A stretch of DNA of 64,000 nt, taken from the NCBI RefSeq assembly GCF_029433105.1, contig NZ_JARNTW010000004.1:565253-629252 (forward strand), read 5' to 3'. Each line of letters begins with the position of its first letter. Positions within the stretch are counted from its first letter, which is position 1. Both the position numbers and the translations under genes were made by a program. Positions 36,008 to 44,317 of the stretch are shown piece by piece. Under the pieces are notes generated by a model, which was not told the origin of the DNA, made no database searches, and was given only the letters and a program-made list of their open reading frames with translations. The stretch comes from Runella sp. MFBS21 (GTDB lineage Bacteria > Bacteroidota > Bacteroidia > Cytophagales > Spirosomataceae).

Positions 36008-36070
36008 AGACTTTCCAAGTTTTTAATCCATTGATTTTCAAATTTTTATAGGTATAAACTTGGAAAGTCT
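36008..36070. repeat. 15-bp inverted repeat between the TonB receptor and HMA genes
   Basis: AGACTTTCCAAGTTT (36008-36022) and AAACTTGGAAAGTCT (36056-36070) are perfect inverted copies separated by 33 bp. The same AACTTGGAAAGT core occurs before tsaB at 3690. It could end transcription, cap mRNA 3' ends or bind a regulator. Confidence 0.55.
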
Positions 36071-36099
36071 ATTTTTGCTCAATTACTTAAAGTTTTGAA

Positions 36100-38346
36100 T
36101 TAATCTTTTACTTTGATGCGGATACCTGCATAAATGACACGTCCTACCACGGGGCCCCATGTTTGTCCTGCATCAAAATACTTGCCAAAAGGGTCTTGTG
36201 CGTTGATGATAGGGTTAGGTTGTTTAAAATTGGCTAAATTTTCTCCTCCCAAATACACTTCAAACTTCTTGAAAGCGCGGGAAGCTTGTGCGTTAATGTT
36301 CATAAATGATTGTGAAAACAAAGTAGGCATATTATGCTTACCATCAAGGGTAGCTTCTAGTGATTGTAGGGGATTGGTGATACGAGCTTTGCCGTTCCAT
36401 TGTACTGTCAGGTCCAGTTTCCATTTATCATAGGGAAGCGCATAGCCGATATTAAACAACACTCGGTCGCGTGGAACCATCATCCGTTGTTGGAGGGTGA
36501 CATGCCCAAAAGGCTGTCCCATTGTTTGCCATACATCAAACAGACGATAGGCAAGTTTGACTTCCGTACGTTTTGAAAGTAAGGTGTTGAGTTCAATCTG
36601 AAAACTATTTGAATAGGACTTCCCTTGTAGGTTATAAAAATACAAATACGAGGCTAGTTGAGTAGCATAATCTGTATCTGCAATGAGTTGATTTCGGAAA
36701 TCTGTGCGGTAATAATCTATTACCAAATCCCAGTGTTTTTCAAACCAATGAAAAGTTTGGGTAAGGCTGACACCATAGTTCCAAGAAACTTCCGGCTGAA
36801 TGCGATTCCCCCAAAAGCTCACTTTGCGCCCACTTACTAGATAGCCATAATATTCGGCAAAAGCGTTGGGGGTACGTTGGCCTCTCCCTGCCGAGAGTCG
36901 CAAAGTAGTATGTTCGAGAGGTTGCCAACGTAAATGCAAGCGCGGTGTTACAAATGCTCCGAACAAATTGTGATAATCAGCGCGTAGTCCCGCTACTAGG
37001 GTAAGCTTATCAAGGTGATTGTAAGTGTATTCAAAAAATGCACCTGGCACTGATTCGGTACGCGTCATCAAACTATCTTTGTACGTTTCGCGGTAATCAT
37101 CAAGGAGATAACTAATCCCCGTTTTGAACTGATGATTGGTATTGTTGATGATAGATTGATAAATCAAATTGCCGTATAATGTTCGCTGACGACCATAATA
37201 GTTAGTAAAACCAAAATACGAATCTGTATTGTGCATCGAGGCATTGAGCACTAATCCTAGACCTTTATAAGGCTTGTCTTGGTAGAGTTTGGCGGTTTTT
37301 GAAAAAAGCTCAATACGATTGGTTTGATTCCCAAAACCATACAATTTGGTTGTTGCTCGATGTTCAGAAGGGTTAAAGCTCGTCTGTCCTCCAATGCGAT
37401 TTTCGGTCAAAGCTTTGATGCCAAACTGAGCCATGATTTTATCACTTTTGTATTGCCAACGATTCACGCCGTTGAACTGCGTATAAAGTGGCAAATCCAT
37501 AAATCCATCCCCGTTGTTGTCAACGCGGTTTTGAAGGGTGCTGGCGTGGGTCAAAAAGCCCGTTGACCATTTGTCGGAGAGTTTTTGATTAAGATTGAAA
37601 TTGATTTCTCCCCTTCCTAAATGGTTGACATACGCATTAAAATAGAGTTTTTCGCGGGCATCAGGTTTCACAAGTTCCACATTTATGGCACCCGTTAGGC
37701 TTTCATAACCATTTACCACTGAGCCTGCGCCTTTGGCCACATCAATCGACTGAATCCACGTACCAGGGATGTAATTAAGCCCAAAAGTAGAAGCCAAGCC
37801 CCGAATCGTTGGGACATTTTCGACGTTGGTTTGAACGTACTGCCCTCCCAATCCCAAAAACTGAATTTGTTTGGCTCCCGTTACGGCATCGCTATAGCTA
37901 ACCGATACAGAGGCATTGGTTTCAAAACTCTCCGACAAATTACAACAAGCGGCTTTGGCGAGGGCTTTGGTGGTGATGATTTCGGTATGGATAGGATTCA
38001 AACGGTCTATTTGGGAAGAGGAACCCCGTACAACTACTTCGCCGAGGTGTCCTTCGGCTTTCATCACAATCTCAAAATTGCTTTCTGACGATACTTTTAA
38101 AGTGTCTGTTTTGAAACCAATATAACTTATTACCAAACGGTTGGATTTGGCCGAACGTGGAATATCAAATTTCCCTAAACTATCAGTAGCTGTTCCTAAG
38201 GAAGTCTCAGCCCAAAAAACATTGACGCCTACTAAAGGAGATTTTACACCTGCCTCAGTGCGCTCATATACCGTTCCTGTTACTCGCTGTGCTAGGAGCA
38301 AAAAAGGTCCAGTAAAAAAAACAAATATCAACAATAACGTTTTCAT
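36100..38346 (-). CDS. TonB-dependent receptor of the metal cluster
   Basis: A 748-residue outer-membrane receptor. A signal peptide (MKTLLLIFVFFTGPFLLLAQ) is followed by a carboxypeptidase-regulatory-like domain (VTGTVYERTEAGVKSPLVGVN, residues 21-105), a plug domain (HTEIITTKALAKAACCNLSE, GGQYVQTNVENVPTIRGLAS, GAGSVVNGYESLTGAINVEL) and a long beta-barrel to a C-terminal strand. The CC in KAACCNLSE inside the plug is notable next to metal-binding genes. It is flanked by HMA-domain genes on both sides, so a role in metal or metallophore uptake across the outer membrane is a sound inference. The substrate is unproven. Confidence 0.85.
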   Translation of the reverse strand: MKTLLLIFVFFTGPFLLLAQRVTGTVYERTEAGVKSPLVGVNVFWAETSLGTATDSLGKFDIPRSAKSNRLVISYIGFKTDTLKVSSESNFEIVMKAEGHLGEVVVRGSSSQIDRLNPIHTEIITTKALAKAACCNLSESFETNASVSVSYSDAVTGAKQIQFLGLGGQYVQTNVENVPTIRGLASTFGLNYIPGTWIQSIDVAKGAGSVVNGYESLTGAINVELVKPDAREKLYFNAYVNHLGRGEINFNLNQKLSDKWSTGFLTHASTLQNRVDNNGDGFMDLPLYTQFNGVNRWQYKSDKIMAQFGIKALTENRIGGQTSFNPSEHRATTKLYGFGNQTNRIELFSKTAKLYQDKPYKGLGLVLNASMHNTDSYFGFTNYYGRQRTLYGNLIYQSIINNTNHQFKTGISYLLDDYRETYKDSLMTRTESVPGAFFEYTYNHLDKLTLVAGLRADYHNLFGAFVTPRLHLRWQPLEHTTLRLSAGRGQRTPNAFAEYYGYLVSGRKVSFWGNRIQPEVSWNYGVSLTQTFHWFEKHWDLVIDYYRTDFRNQLIADTDYATQLASYLYFYNLQGKSYSNSFQIELNTLLSKRTEVKLAYRLFDVWQTMGQPFGHVTLQQRMMVPRDRVLFNIGYALPYDKWKLDLTVQWNGKARITNPLQSLEATLDGKHNMPTLFSQSFMNINAQASRAFKKFEVYLGGENLANFKQPNPIINAQDPFGKYFDAGQTWGPVVGRVIYAGIRIKVKD

Positions 38347-38358
38347 GGCTGTAGGTAT

Positions 38359-39144
38359 CTAGTTTAAAATCAGCAAAATAGCTCCTATGGCAACCATGAT
38401 TGAATTTTCGATAATAGTAACTGTACTCATAGGTAGATTGAATACAGCCCCCAAACAAGCACACCGAATCTTACGTTTGTCTAAAACACTTTTGACCACT
38501 CCTAGCGCACCAAAACCCATGATAGCAATGTCGGCGATGTAGGTAAGTTGAGGCTGAAAATGTACCAAACACGCAATACCTAGCCCTAATTCAATAAAGG
38601 GATAAGCCAAAGCATAAAAGCGTGAGCGGGCTGCCAGCAAATCATACATCGCAAAACTATCCGCAAAGTCTTTGAGATTGAGTAGTTTAAAGAAGCTAAA
38701 TACCAAAAAGAAGCCCGTCATGAAATTGTGTAAAAAGGCATTCAGGCGAAACGAATCAAGCGTAAAGGTGTGATTGTCGAAAGCCGTGAGGAAAGCAACC
38801 AATGTAATAAACGACGCAATCAAGAAAAGAGGGTAATAAGTACTCCAAATAGAAGGCGCAGCTTCTTCCACGACAGGAGTCTGAACTACTGGAGTAGGAG
38901 CATTGGGTGCTTGCGTGAGTGGAAAGCTACGCTCAATCTGGTATTTTGAATGGGGCTTTAGAGCTGTTTTTAGCTCGGTAATGGGAATTTTACGCTCTGA
39001 CTCAATCGTTGTTTCTCCCGTTTTAAGGTCAATATCCACGTTTTGTACACCTTCTATTCCCGCCAACACGGTTTTTACTTTATATTCACAGGCTTCGCAA
39101 GTCATGCCTGATACTTGGTATTTATTTTTGATTAATGTTTCCAT
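38359..39144 (-). CDS. HMA domain fused to a MauE/DoxX-like membrane domain
   Basis: A 261-residue protein. The N-terminus METLIKNKYQVSGMTCEACE has the HMA metal site GMTCEAC (Cys16, Cys19), followed by a Pro/Val-rich linker and four membrane helices (about residues 90-255) that include PLFLIASFITLVAFLTAFDN, NFMTGFFLVFSFFKLLNL, LGLGIACLVHF and DIAIMGFGALGVVKSVLDK, then RCACLGAVFNLPMS. The helix set resembles the MauE/DoxX-like redox-partner family, which in other genes is joined to disulfide or heme functions. It overlaps no neighbour but sits 12 bp upstream of the TonB receptor, so the two are probably one operon. Confidence 0.75.
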   Translation of the reverse strand: METLIKNKYQVSGMTCEACEYKVKTVLAGIEGVQNVDIDLKTGETTIESERKIPITELKTALKPHSKYQIERSFPLTQAPNAPTPVVQTPVVEEAAPSIWSTYYPLFLIASFITLVAFLTAFDNHTFTLDSFRLNAFLHNFMTGFFLVFSFFKLLNLKDFADSFAMYDLLAARSRFYALAYPFIELGLGIACLVHFQPQLTYIADIAIMGFGALGVVKSVLDKRKIRCACLGAVFNLPMSTVTIIENSIMVAIGAILLILN

Positions 39145-39168
39145 TGCGTGAGTTGTTTTTGTTCGATA

Positions 39169-39176
39169 CAAAGGTA
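39169..39176 (-). promoter_or_regulatory. Bacteroidota -7 box for the HMA-MauE/TonB receptor operon
   Basis: TACCTTTG on the minus strand, full match, 25 bp before the ATG at 39144. A TTTTG lies upstream, but only about 14 bp away, short for a -33 element. Confidence 0.5.
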
Positions 39177-39219
39177 TCGGGGTGCTAAGTCAAAACTCTT
39201 ATACAATTTTGGATGGTTT

Positions 39220-39801
39220 TTATATGTTTTTTGAAACCAAATCCAACGATTGACGTTGATTCACAGCCGATTGTTTATATTGACTAGGGGTAAGCCCCGT
39301 CACTTTCTTAAACTGAGTCGATAGATGCGCCGCACTGCTGTATTGGAGAGTATCGGCGATTTGGCTCAGACTTTGCTCGTCGTACATGAGTAGTTCTTTG
39401 ACTCGCTCGATTTTTTGGCGAATGATGTACTGCTCAATCGTTATTCCTTCTTGAGATGAAAACAAACTGCTCAATCCGCTATAATCGCGGTGGAGTGCCT
39501 CAGAAAGGTAATCGGAGTAGTTGATTTTGGGAGATACAATCGACTGATTTTGAAAAAGTTGGAGAAGGAGCGTTTTGATTTTTTCTACGGTACGGCTTGC
39601 TTTATCGTCAAGTATCTCAAAGCCAAATGACTCTAAAGTCTCATTTACACTATTGAGTTGACTGGTAGAAAGGGGCAAACTTGTTTCGATTTCGCCGAGT
39701 GCTACACGGGTAACTTGTGCACCCACTTTCTCAAAGGAGGTTTTGACCACGTGTTTGCAGCGGTCGCAGACCATGTTTTTTATATGAAATAAGGTAGACA
39801 T
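39220..39801 (-). CDS. AraC-type regulator with an N-terminal HMA-like metal-binding domain
   Basis: A 193-residue protein built of two parts. Residues 1-70 resemble an HMA domain: MSTLFHIKNMVCDRCKHVVK has the metal-site pattern MxCxxC (Cys12, Cys15), then beta strands and GFEILDD. Residues 95-190 form an AraC double helix-turn-helix (TIEQYIIRQKIERVKELLMY, SLSQIADTLQYSSAAHLSTQ, FKKVTGLTPSQYKQ). A metal bound to the CxxC could switch DNA binding for the neighbouring receptor and HMA genes. Start is the ATG at 39801, which puts the CxxC where HMA domains have it. Confidence 0.8.
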   Translation of the reverse strand: MSTLFHIKNMVCDRCKHVVKTSFEKVGAQVTRVALGEIETSLPLSTSQLNSVNETLESFGFEILDDKASRTVEKIKTLLLQLFQNQSIVSPKINYSDYLSEALHRDYSGLSSLFSSQEGITIEQYIIRQKIERVKELLMYDEQSLSQIADTLQYSSAAHLSTQFKKVTGLTPSQYKQSAVNQRQSLDLVSKNI

Positions 39802-39882
39802 TGTTACGTCATTGTTAGTGAGATAGATAAACACCAAAAGCCCCTAAGTCGTGCACTTAGGAGAAATAGCTCAATGTTGTTT

Positions 39883-40326
39883 CTAAATCAGAAATGACTG
39901 TACGAACACAAGTAAACTTCGTCCGTGAAAAATAGAAGAGAAAGAAGAGGCTAAAGTGGAACTAGCCGAAGGAAATAGCACCTCTGTAAGGGCTTGGAAT
40001 ACCGCTACAAGCGCACCAATGACTGCATCTGTCACAATTTGCAGGAATTTGGCTATCCATTGTATAATCGAGGAAGTGACTTCTACATTTTCGTAGCTTC
40101 GAACCTCGTCGCAACAATCTTGCTTTTGAATTGCTGCCTTGGCAGATACTGGCGCTTTCTTAGTATCGTGTTGACATGAATCACTAGGATGCTGATTGAC
40201 CGCGGCCAAATGCAAAGACTTTCCACGCATCAGGCAGTGATGCTCTATTACACCAAAGCCTGTACTAGCCGTAAGCAGTACGAGGGCCATGAAAATGGTG
40301 AAATATTTGCGAAAAGTGTGCTTCAT
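39883..40326 (-). CDS. HYC_CC_PP family protein
   Basis: A 147-residue exported protein of the small Bacteroidota HYC_CC_PP family. After a signal peptide (MKHTFRKYFTIFMALVLLTASTGFG) it has VIEHHCLMRGKSLHL, a CQHDTKK segment and KQDCCDEVRSYENV, with Cys and His as probable metal ligands. A hydrophobic segment (about residues 88-114) and a terminal FVQSFLI follow. This family is commonly found beside HMA and TonB receptor genes. It is first in the metal cluster and may be co-transcribed with the AraC-type regulator (81-bp gap). Confidence 0.8.
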   Translation of the reverse strand: MKHTFRKYFTIFMALVLLTASTGFGVIEHHCLMRGKSLHLAAVNQHPSDSCQHDTKKAPVSAKAAIQKQDCCDEVRSYENVEVTSSIIQWIAKFLQIVTDAVIGALVAVFQALTEVLFPSASSTLASSFSSIFHGRSLLVFVQSFLI

Positions 40327-40397
40327 GTTTACAAAACTCCAAAAAAATCAGGAATGTTCCAAATTTTTGGATAAAGCTATTCAAAATATAAAGCAAA

Positions 40398-40425
40398 AAA
40401 AAGCGAGACTTGCGCCTCGCTTTTT
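40398..40425 (-). terminator. Terminator of rplT
   Basis: AAAAAGCGAG (40398-40407) pairs with CTCGCTTTTT (40416-40425); on the minus strand a run of eight T residues follows the GC-rich arm. Confidence 0.8.
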
Positions 40426-40430
40426 CCAAA

Positions 40431-40775
40431 TTATTTTACTTTTTCGACAACCGCCTTAAATGCCTCAGGGTGATTCATTGCAAGGTCGGCGAGCACTTTA
40501 CGGTTCAATTCGATACCAGCTGCGTGTACTTTGCCCATCAATGCCGAATAAGACAATCCTTCTTGGCGAGCAGCAGCGTTGATACGTTGAATCCACAATG
40601 CGCGGAAATTTCTTTTCTTTTGTTTACGGCCAGTATATGCGTAAGCGAGACCACGCTCAACGGCATTTTTTGCTACTGTCCAAACGTTTTTACGACGGCC
40701 ATAATAACCTTTGGCCAACTTTAAGATTTTTTTGCGGCGAGCCCGCGAAGCTACGTGATTTACTGAACGTGGCAT
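40431..40775 (-). CDS. rplT: 50S ribosomal protein L20
   Basis: A 114-residue L20 with the long basic N-terminal helix ([40 protein letters not shown]) and the globular part [21 protein letters not shown]. It is essential for early 50S assembly and represses its own operon in some bacteria by binding its leader. The gap to rpmI is 153 bp, long for this pair, so an L20-binding element may lie there. Confidence 0.97.
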   Translation of the reverse strand: MPRSVNHVASRARRKKILKLAKGYYGRRKNVWTVAKNAVERGLAYAYTGRKQKKRNFRALWIQRINAAARQEGLSYSALMGKVHAAGIELNRKVLADLAMNHPEAFKAVVEKVK

Positions 40776-40928
40776 AGTTTTGTTAGTTTTTTGACAGTTG
40801 GTGGCTTAAAAGCACTTGTATTACCAACAATCGGGTGAAACAATGTAACCTGTGCTTGCGCACTGTTGTTAGTAGTTATGAGTTAGTGGCTATCGGTCGT
40901 AAGACTCAGATAACGATTAACAAACAAC
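40776..40928 (-). other. Long rpmI-rplT intercistronic region
   Basis: 153 bp between two ribosomal protein genes that are usually separated by only a few tens of bases. On the minus strand it includes GTGCGCAAGCAC, a tight dyad around GCGCAAGC. It could carry an L20 autoregulatory structure or an mRNA-processing site; no homologous fold can be proven by eye. Confidence 0.3.
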
Positions 40929-41123
40929 TTAGATTTTGAGCATCAATTTGATGCGGTCCATATTCGTATCGTCAACTACTGTAAAGCCAACGAGGTTGCG
41001 CTTACGTTTAGTTGATTTTTTGGTAAGAATATGGCTGTGAAAAGCGTGTTTACGCTTGATTTTACCAGTGCCAGTCATTTTAAAACGCTTTTTGGCACCT
41101 GAATTGGTTTTAACCTTTGGCAT
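40929..41123 (-). CDS. rpmI: 50S ribosomal protein L35
   Basis: A 64-residue basic protein with the family start [20 protein letters not shown] and [23 protein letters not shown]. It is a late 50S assembly component. In most Bacteroidota infC precedes rpmI; here a DUF6702 gene does, and a strong promoter box sits in between. Confidence 0.97.
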   Translation of the reverse strand: MPKVKTNSGAKKRFKMTGTGKIKRKHAFHSHILTKKSTKRKRNLVGFTVVDDTNMDRIKLMLKI

Positions 41124-41168
41124 GATACTGAACTTTTAAGTAATTGAAAAAGTAAAAAATTTGGGGTG

Positions 41169-41176
41169 CAAAGGTA
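41169..41176 (-). promoter_or_regulatory. Bacteroidota -7 box for rpmI-rplT
   Basis: TACCTTTG followed by CACC on the minus strand, a full match, 46 bp before rpmI; a TTTAGG lies near the -33 position. Confidence 0.6.
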
Positions 41177-41235
41177 GGAGTTTTTTACATAAAATCCTAA
41201 ACTATAATCGTTTTACAAACGTACCTTTGGTATGA

Positions 41236-41769
41236 TTAAATCCCTAAGGCCAATGTTGCTTGGTCTTTTTTGAAAATATAAGACTTCTTTTGGCCTTGGT
41301 AGTTGAGATTGACGAGGTTGATTTGATCGTCAAAGAGGTCGTGCATGATGGAGTTTTGAATTGCTAATCCCGAAATAGTTTCTTGCGTAGGAATCTCAAT
41401 GTATATCCAGGTAGCATCAGCTTCTTGTTCTTTGCCTATATAATTATAGTTTTTTTTCTGCTTGTTAGCAGCCAGAAGTGCAAAGTGCTTGCGGATATAC
41501 TTTTCGATGAAGGGGTCGTTTTTATCGTTGTTGATGACCACAAATTTTTGTCCACCATTGTCTTTTGAGAGGGCTTTTTCGAGGTCGTCCGTAAATACCC
41601 GAATACTTATTTCAAACGATTTTTCTTTGGCGTTATAATCTACTCGTGCAATACTCGTATGAAAATCATGAGCGTGAAAAGCAAACAAGCTCAATAAAAC
41701 GAAAAATACCCCTCCAAGCTTGGAGAGGTTTGAAGGGATATTTTTCAAATTTAAGACTAACAGACGCAT
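41236..41769 (-). CDS. DUF6702 family protein
   Basis: A 177-residue exported protein. An N-terminal hydrophobic segment (LGGVFFVLLSLFAFHAHDFH) is followed by the DUF6702 start HTSIARVDYNAKEKSFEISIRVFTDDLEKAL, which is how this family looks. The rest is a beta-rich domain without catalytic residues. Function is unknown. It lies 12 bp downstream of rseP, so it is probably part of the dxr-rseP operon. Confidence 0.78.
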   Translation of the reverse strand: MRLLVLNLKNIPSNLSKLGGVFFVLLSLFAFHAHDFHTSIARVDYNAKEKSFEISIRVFTDDLEKALSKDNGGQKFVVINNDKNDPFIEKYIRKHFALLAANKQKKNYNYIGKEQEADATWIYIEIPTQETISGLAIQNSIMHDLFDDQINLVNLNYQGQKKSYIFKKDQATLALGI

Positions 41770-41781
41770 TATTGAAGATTG

Positions 41782-43092
41782 TTAACGGAAGAGTTTGAAA
41801 ATATCGTTGCCAAAGGCAAATACCATCAATCCCAACAAAATCACCATACCTACTTTTTGAGCTCCTTCCAAAAAACTATCGGAAGGCTTGTGACCGGTCA
41901 CCATTTCATAAATCAACAGTACCGAGTGGCCACCGTCGAGGGCTGGAATTGGTAAAATATTCATAAAAGCCAATACCATTGAAAGCAAGCCTGTCAGGAA
42001 CCAGAAACGACCCCAATCCCAAATTCCCCCAAACATCTGTGCGATACCGATGGGCCCACTCAATGCTTTAGAAGCGGATACTTCGCCACGGAAGATTTTC
42101 CCAAATCCGCGAATATTGTCGGTTACTACACTAAAGGCGCGCTTGGTACCTACTGCGACCGACTCGCCCAATGAGTAGTCTATGTGAGTGACTTTGAGGT
42201 CTTTGTCGGCAACAAATCCGATAGTACCTTCGGGGGTAACATCTACAGGTAAAGTCAAGGTCTGACCCGCACGTTCTACGGTCAAGGTAGCCTTTTTGCC
42301 TTTGTTTTGGCTCAATGCTTCCTGAATATTATGATAAAAAACAATAGGAGTTTCATTGACTTTCACAATCTTGTCGCCCTTCTTCAATCCAGCTTTTTGA
42401 GCTGGCATCGCAGGAACGAGCTCTCCTACTTTAAAAGGAAAAATAGGGTCGATAAACTCACCCGCATTTTTCTTATCACTGATTTTTTCAATGAAGTTGT
42501 TGGGTACGTATATGTCTAGTCGTTGACCGTTACGCTCTACGGTATAGTAGCTGTTGGTTTCAAGAAATACTTTACGCACTTCGGCAAAATCGTCGAAAGG
42601 CTTCCCGTTGATAGCCACGATTTTGTCACCCGTACGAAGCCCCATTTCTTTGCCAAGCGAGTGTGCCACGATTCCGTATTTATTGACATCTTTGGTAGCA
42701 AAATAGTCGTATCCTTCTGAGTAAGTAATTGCTATAAAGATAATGACCCCCGTGATGACATTGACAATAATTCCCCCAAGCATTACGATAAGGCGTTGCC
42801 AAGCGGGTTTGGCACGAAACTCCCAGGGTTGAGGTTCAGCACTTAGGTTTTTGGTATCGAGTGATTCGTCCACCATGCCAGAGATTTTCACAAACCCCCC
42901 TAGTGGTATTGCTCCTACGCCATATTCGGTTTCGCCTTTTTGAATAGACCATATCTTGGGTGGAAAGCCAATAAAATATTTTTCGACCCTCATTCCAAAC
43001 ATCTTGGCGGTGATGAGGTGCCCCCATTCATGTAATCCTACTAAAATCGACAGCCCTAAAATCAACTGTCCTACCATTACTAAAATTTCCAT
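41782..43092 (-). CDS. rseP: Site-2 protease RseP (RIP metalloprotease)
   Basis: A 436-residue inner-membrane zinc protease that cleaves membrane-bound regulators. The first helix holds VGLHEWGHLITAK, the HExxH zinc motif (His21, Glu22, His25); the PDZ domains occur in the middle (GKEMGLRTGDKIVAINGKPF and AQKAGLKKGDKIVKVNETPI); the C-terminal LDG motif is MNILPIPALDGGHSVLLIYE. It is placed with dxr, an arrangement common in Bacteroidota and Proteobacteria. Two Uma2 genes are inserted between the two. Confidence 0.96.
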   Translation of the reverse strand: MEILVMVGQLILGLSILVGLHEWGHLITAKMFGMRVEKYFIGFPPKIWSIQKGETEYGVGAIPLGGFVKISGMVDESLDTKNLSAEPQPWEFRAKPAWQRLIVMLGGIIVNVITGVIIFIAITYSEGYDYFATKDVNKYGIVAHSLGKEMGLRTGDKIVAINGKPFDDFAEVRKVFLETNSYYTVERNGQRLDIYVPNNFIEKISDKKNAGEFIDPIFPFKVGELVPAMPAQKAGLKKGDKIVKVNETPIVFYHNIQEALSQNKGKKATLTVERAGQTLTLPVDVTPEGTIGFVADKDLKVTHIDYSLGESVAVGTKRAFSVVTDNIRGFGKIFRGEVSASKALSGPIGIAQMFGGIWDWGRFWFLTGLLSMVLAFMNILPIPALDGGHSVLLIYEMVTGHKPSDSFLEGAQKVGMVILLGLMVFAFGNDIFKLFR

Positions 43093-43135
43093 TCTGCGTT
43101 TTTATGTGTTTATTAAATTCTTTGTTGGTTACTAT

Positions 43136-43726
43136 TTAGCTAATATCTTCAAAAACAGTTCGTAAATCAATCTCTAATCCTTCTAACACATCACCGCCAT
43201 TGATAATTCCAAACGGCATTTTGGAAGGATTGGTATCATCAGCCCTAAAAATCATATATGTTTTTTGGCTGGGGTCGATGAGCCACCCAAGTTTGCAGCC
43301 ATTGACGAGCCATTCTTGCATTTTACGGATGTGTTCGTCCCAAGTATCTGATTCTGAAATAACCTCTATTACAAAATCAGGGCATATTGGGGCAAATTTC
43401 TTACGTAGTTCACTCGGTATTTGCTCCCACCGTTTGCGACTAACCCATGCTACATCAGGCGATTTAATCGAGCTATCGGGTAAGATAAAACCTGTTGAAG
43501 AAGGAAATACAACCCCAGATTTTTGTTGACGATTCCAAAGTTTTATTTCAACGAATATTTCACCGTCATTGTGGCCTCCAATACTTCCAGTGGGCGACAT
43601 AAATATAATTTGTCCATTTTTATCCCGCTCAAAATTCATCCCATTGCCACGATTAGCCTCACAAAAAGCGAAAAACTCTTCGTCGTTTAGGGTATCCATT
43701 TGGGGGATATGAAGGACTTGTGGCAT
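43136..43726 (-). CDS. Uma2 family protein (second copy)
   Basis: A 196-residue protein of the Uma2 (DUF820) group, a restriction-endonuclease-fold family. Family marks are YxxFCEANRG near the start, MSPTG, GFILPDSSIKSPDVAW (Asp), FAPICPDFVIEVISESDTWDE (PDxxxEV, Glu) and MQEWLVNGCKLGWLIDP. It is a close paralogue of the neighbouring copy. Biochemical function is not established for the family; nuclease activity is a prediction from the fold. Confidence 0.88.
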   Translation of the reverse strand: MPQVLHIPQMDTLNDEEFFAFCEANRGNGMNFERDKNGQIIFMSPTGSIGGHNDGEIFVEIKLWNRQQKSGVVFPSSTGFILPDSSIKSPDVAWVSRKRWEQIPSELRKKFAPICPDFVIEVISESDTWDEHIRKMQEWLVNGCKLGWLIDPSQKTYMIFRADDTNPSKMPFGIINGGDVLEGLEIDLRTVFEDIS

Positions 43727-43731
43727 GCTAA

Positions 43732-44313
43732 TTATTGAATCAATTTGAGATCAAACACAAACTCTGGCAAAATATCTTCCCCGCTCAATTGTTGGTCAAA
43801 TGACTCCACTACGATTAGCTCTTTTTGGGGACGATAGATGTATACTTTTTCTTCCAAACGGTCGATGAGCCATCCCAATTGGCAACCATTGGCGATGTAT
43901 TCGGCCATTTTTTCTTGCAAATATTTCAAAGAATCGGTTTTAGAACGTACTTCTACGACAAAATCAGGGCAAATCGGCGCGAATTTTTCTTTTTCTTCAT
44001 TAGCGAGTGCTTCCCAGCGGTGTTTTTGAATCCAAGCCGCATCGGGTGACCTAACGGCGTCGTTGGGCATCAAAAATCCAGTCGATGAATCAAAGCAATA
44101 GCCAGGGAAGAGGTGGGTCTCATTCCAGCTAAAAAGTTTACTGCCAATAATGAGATTGACAATGCCGGTTTGTGAACCAGTAGGTGACATAAATATAATA
44201 TTGCGATTGCTATCTCGTTCAAAATCAAGGGTATCATTCATCTGACAAAAAGTAAAAAACTCATCATCAGTCATCAAATCCCCCATTTTTATCAATACTG
44301 GCGTTTGCATCAT
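43732..44313 (-). CDS. Uma2 family protein (first copy)
   Basis: A 193-residue paralogue of the adjacent Uma2 gene, with the same core: FERDSNRNIIFMSPTGS, GFLMPNDAVRSPDAAW, FAPICPDFVVEVRSKTDS and MAEYIANGCQLGWLIDR. It begins four bases after the dxr stop codon and ends five bases before the second copy, so both are embedded in the dxr-rseP operon. Start is one of two adjacent ATG codons. Confidence 0.88.
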   Translation of the reverse strand: MMQTPVLIKMGDLMTDDEFFTFCQMNDTLDFERDSNRNIIFMSPTGSQTGIVNLIIGSKLFSWNETHLFPGYCFDSSTGFLMPNDAVRSPDAAWIQKHRWEALANEEKEKFAPICPDFVVEVRSKTDSLKYLQEKMAEYIANGCQLGWLIDRLEEKVYIYRPQKELIVVESFDQQLSGEDILPEFVFDLKLIQ

Positions 44314-44317
44314 TATT

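Noticed and set aside
39883..40326. HYC_CC_PP gene as a lipoprotein
   Set aside because: The cysteines lie well after the signal peptide and none sits in a lipobox.
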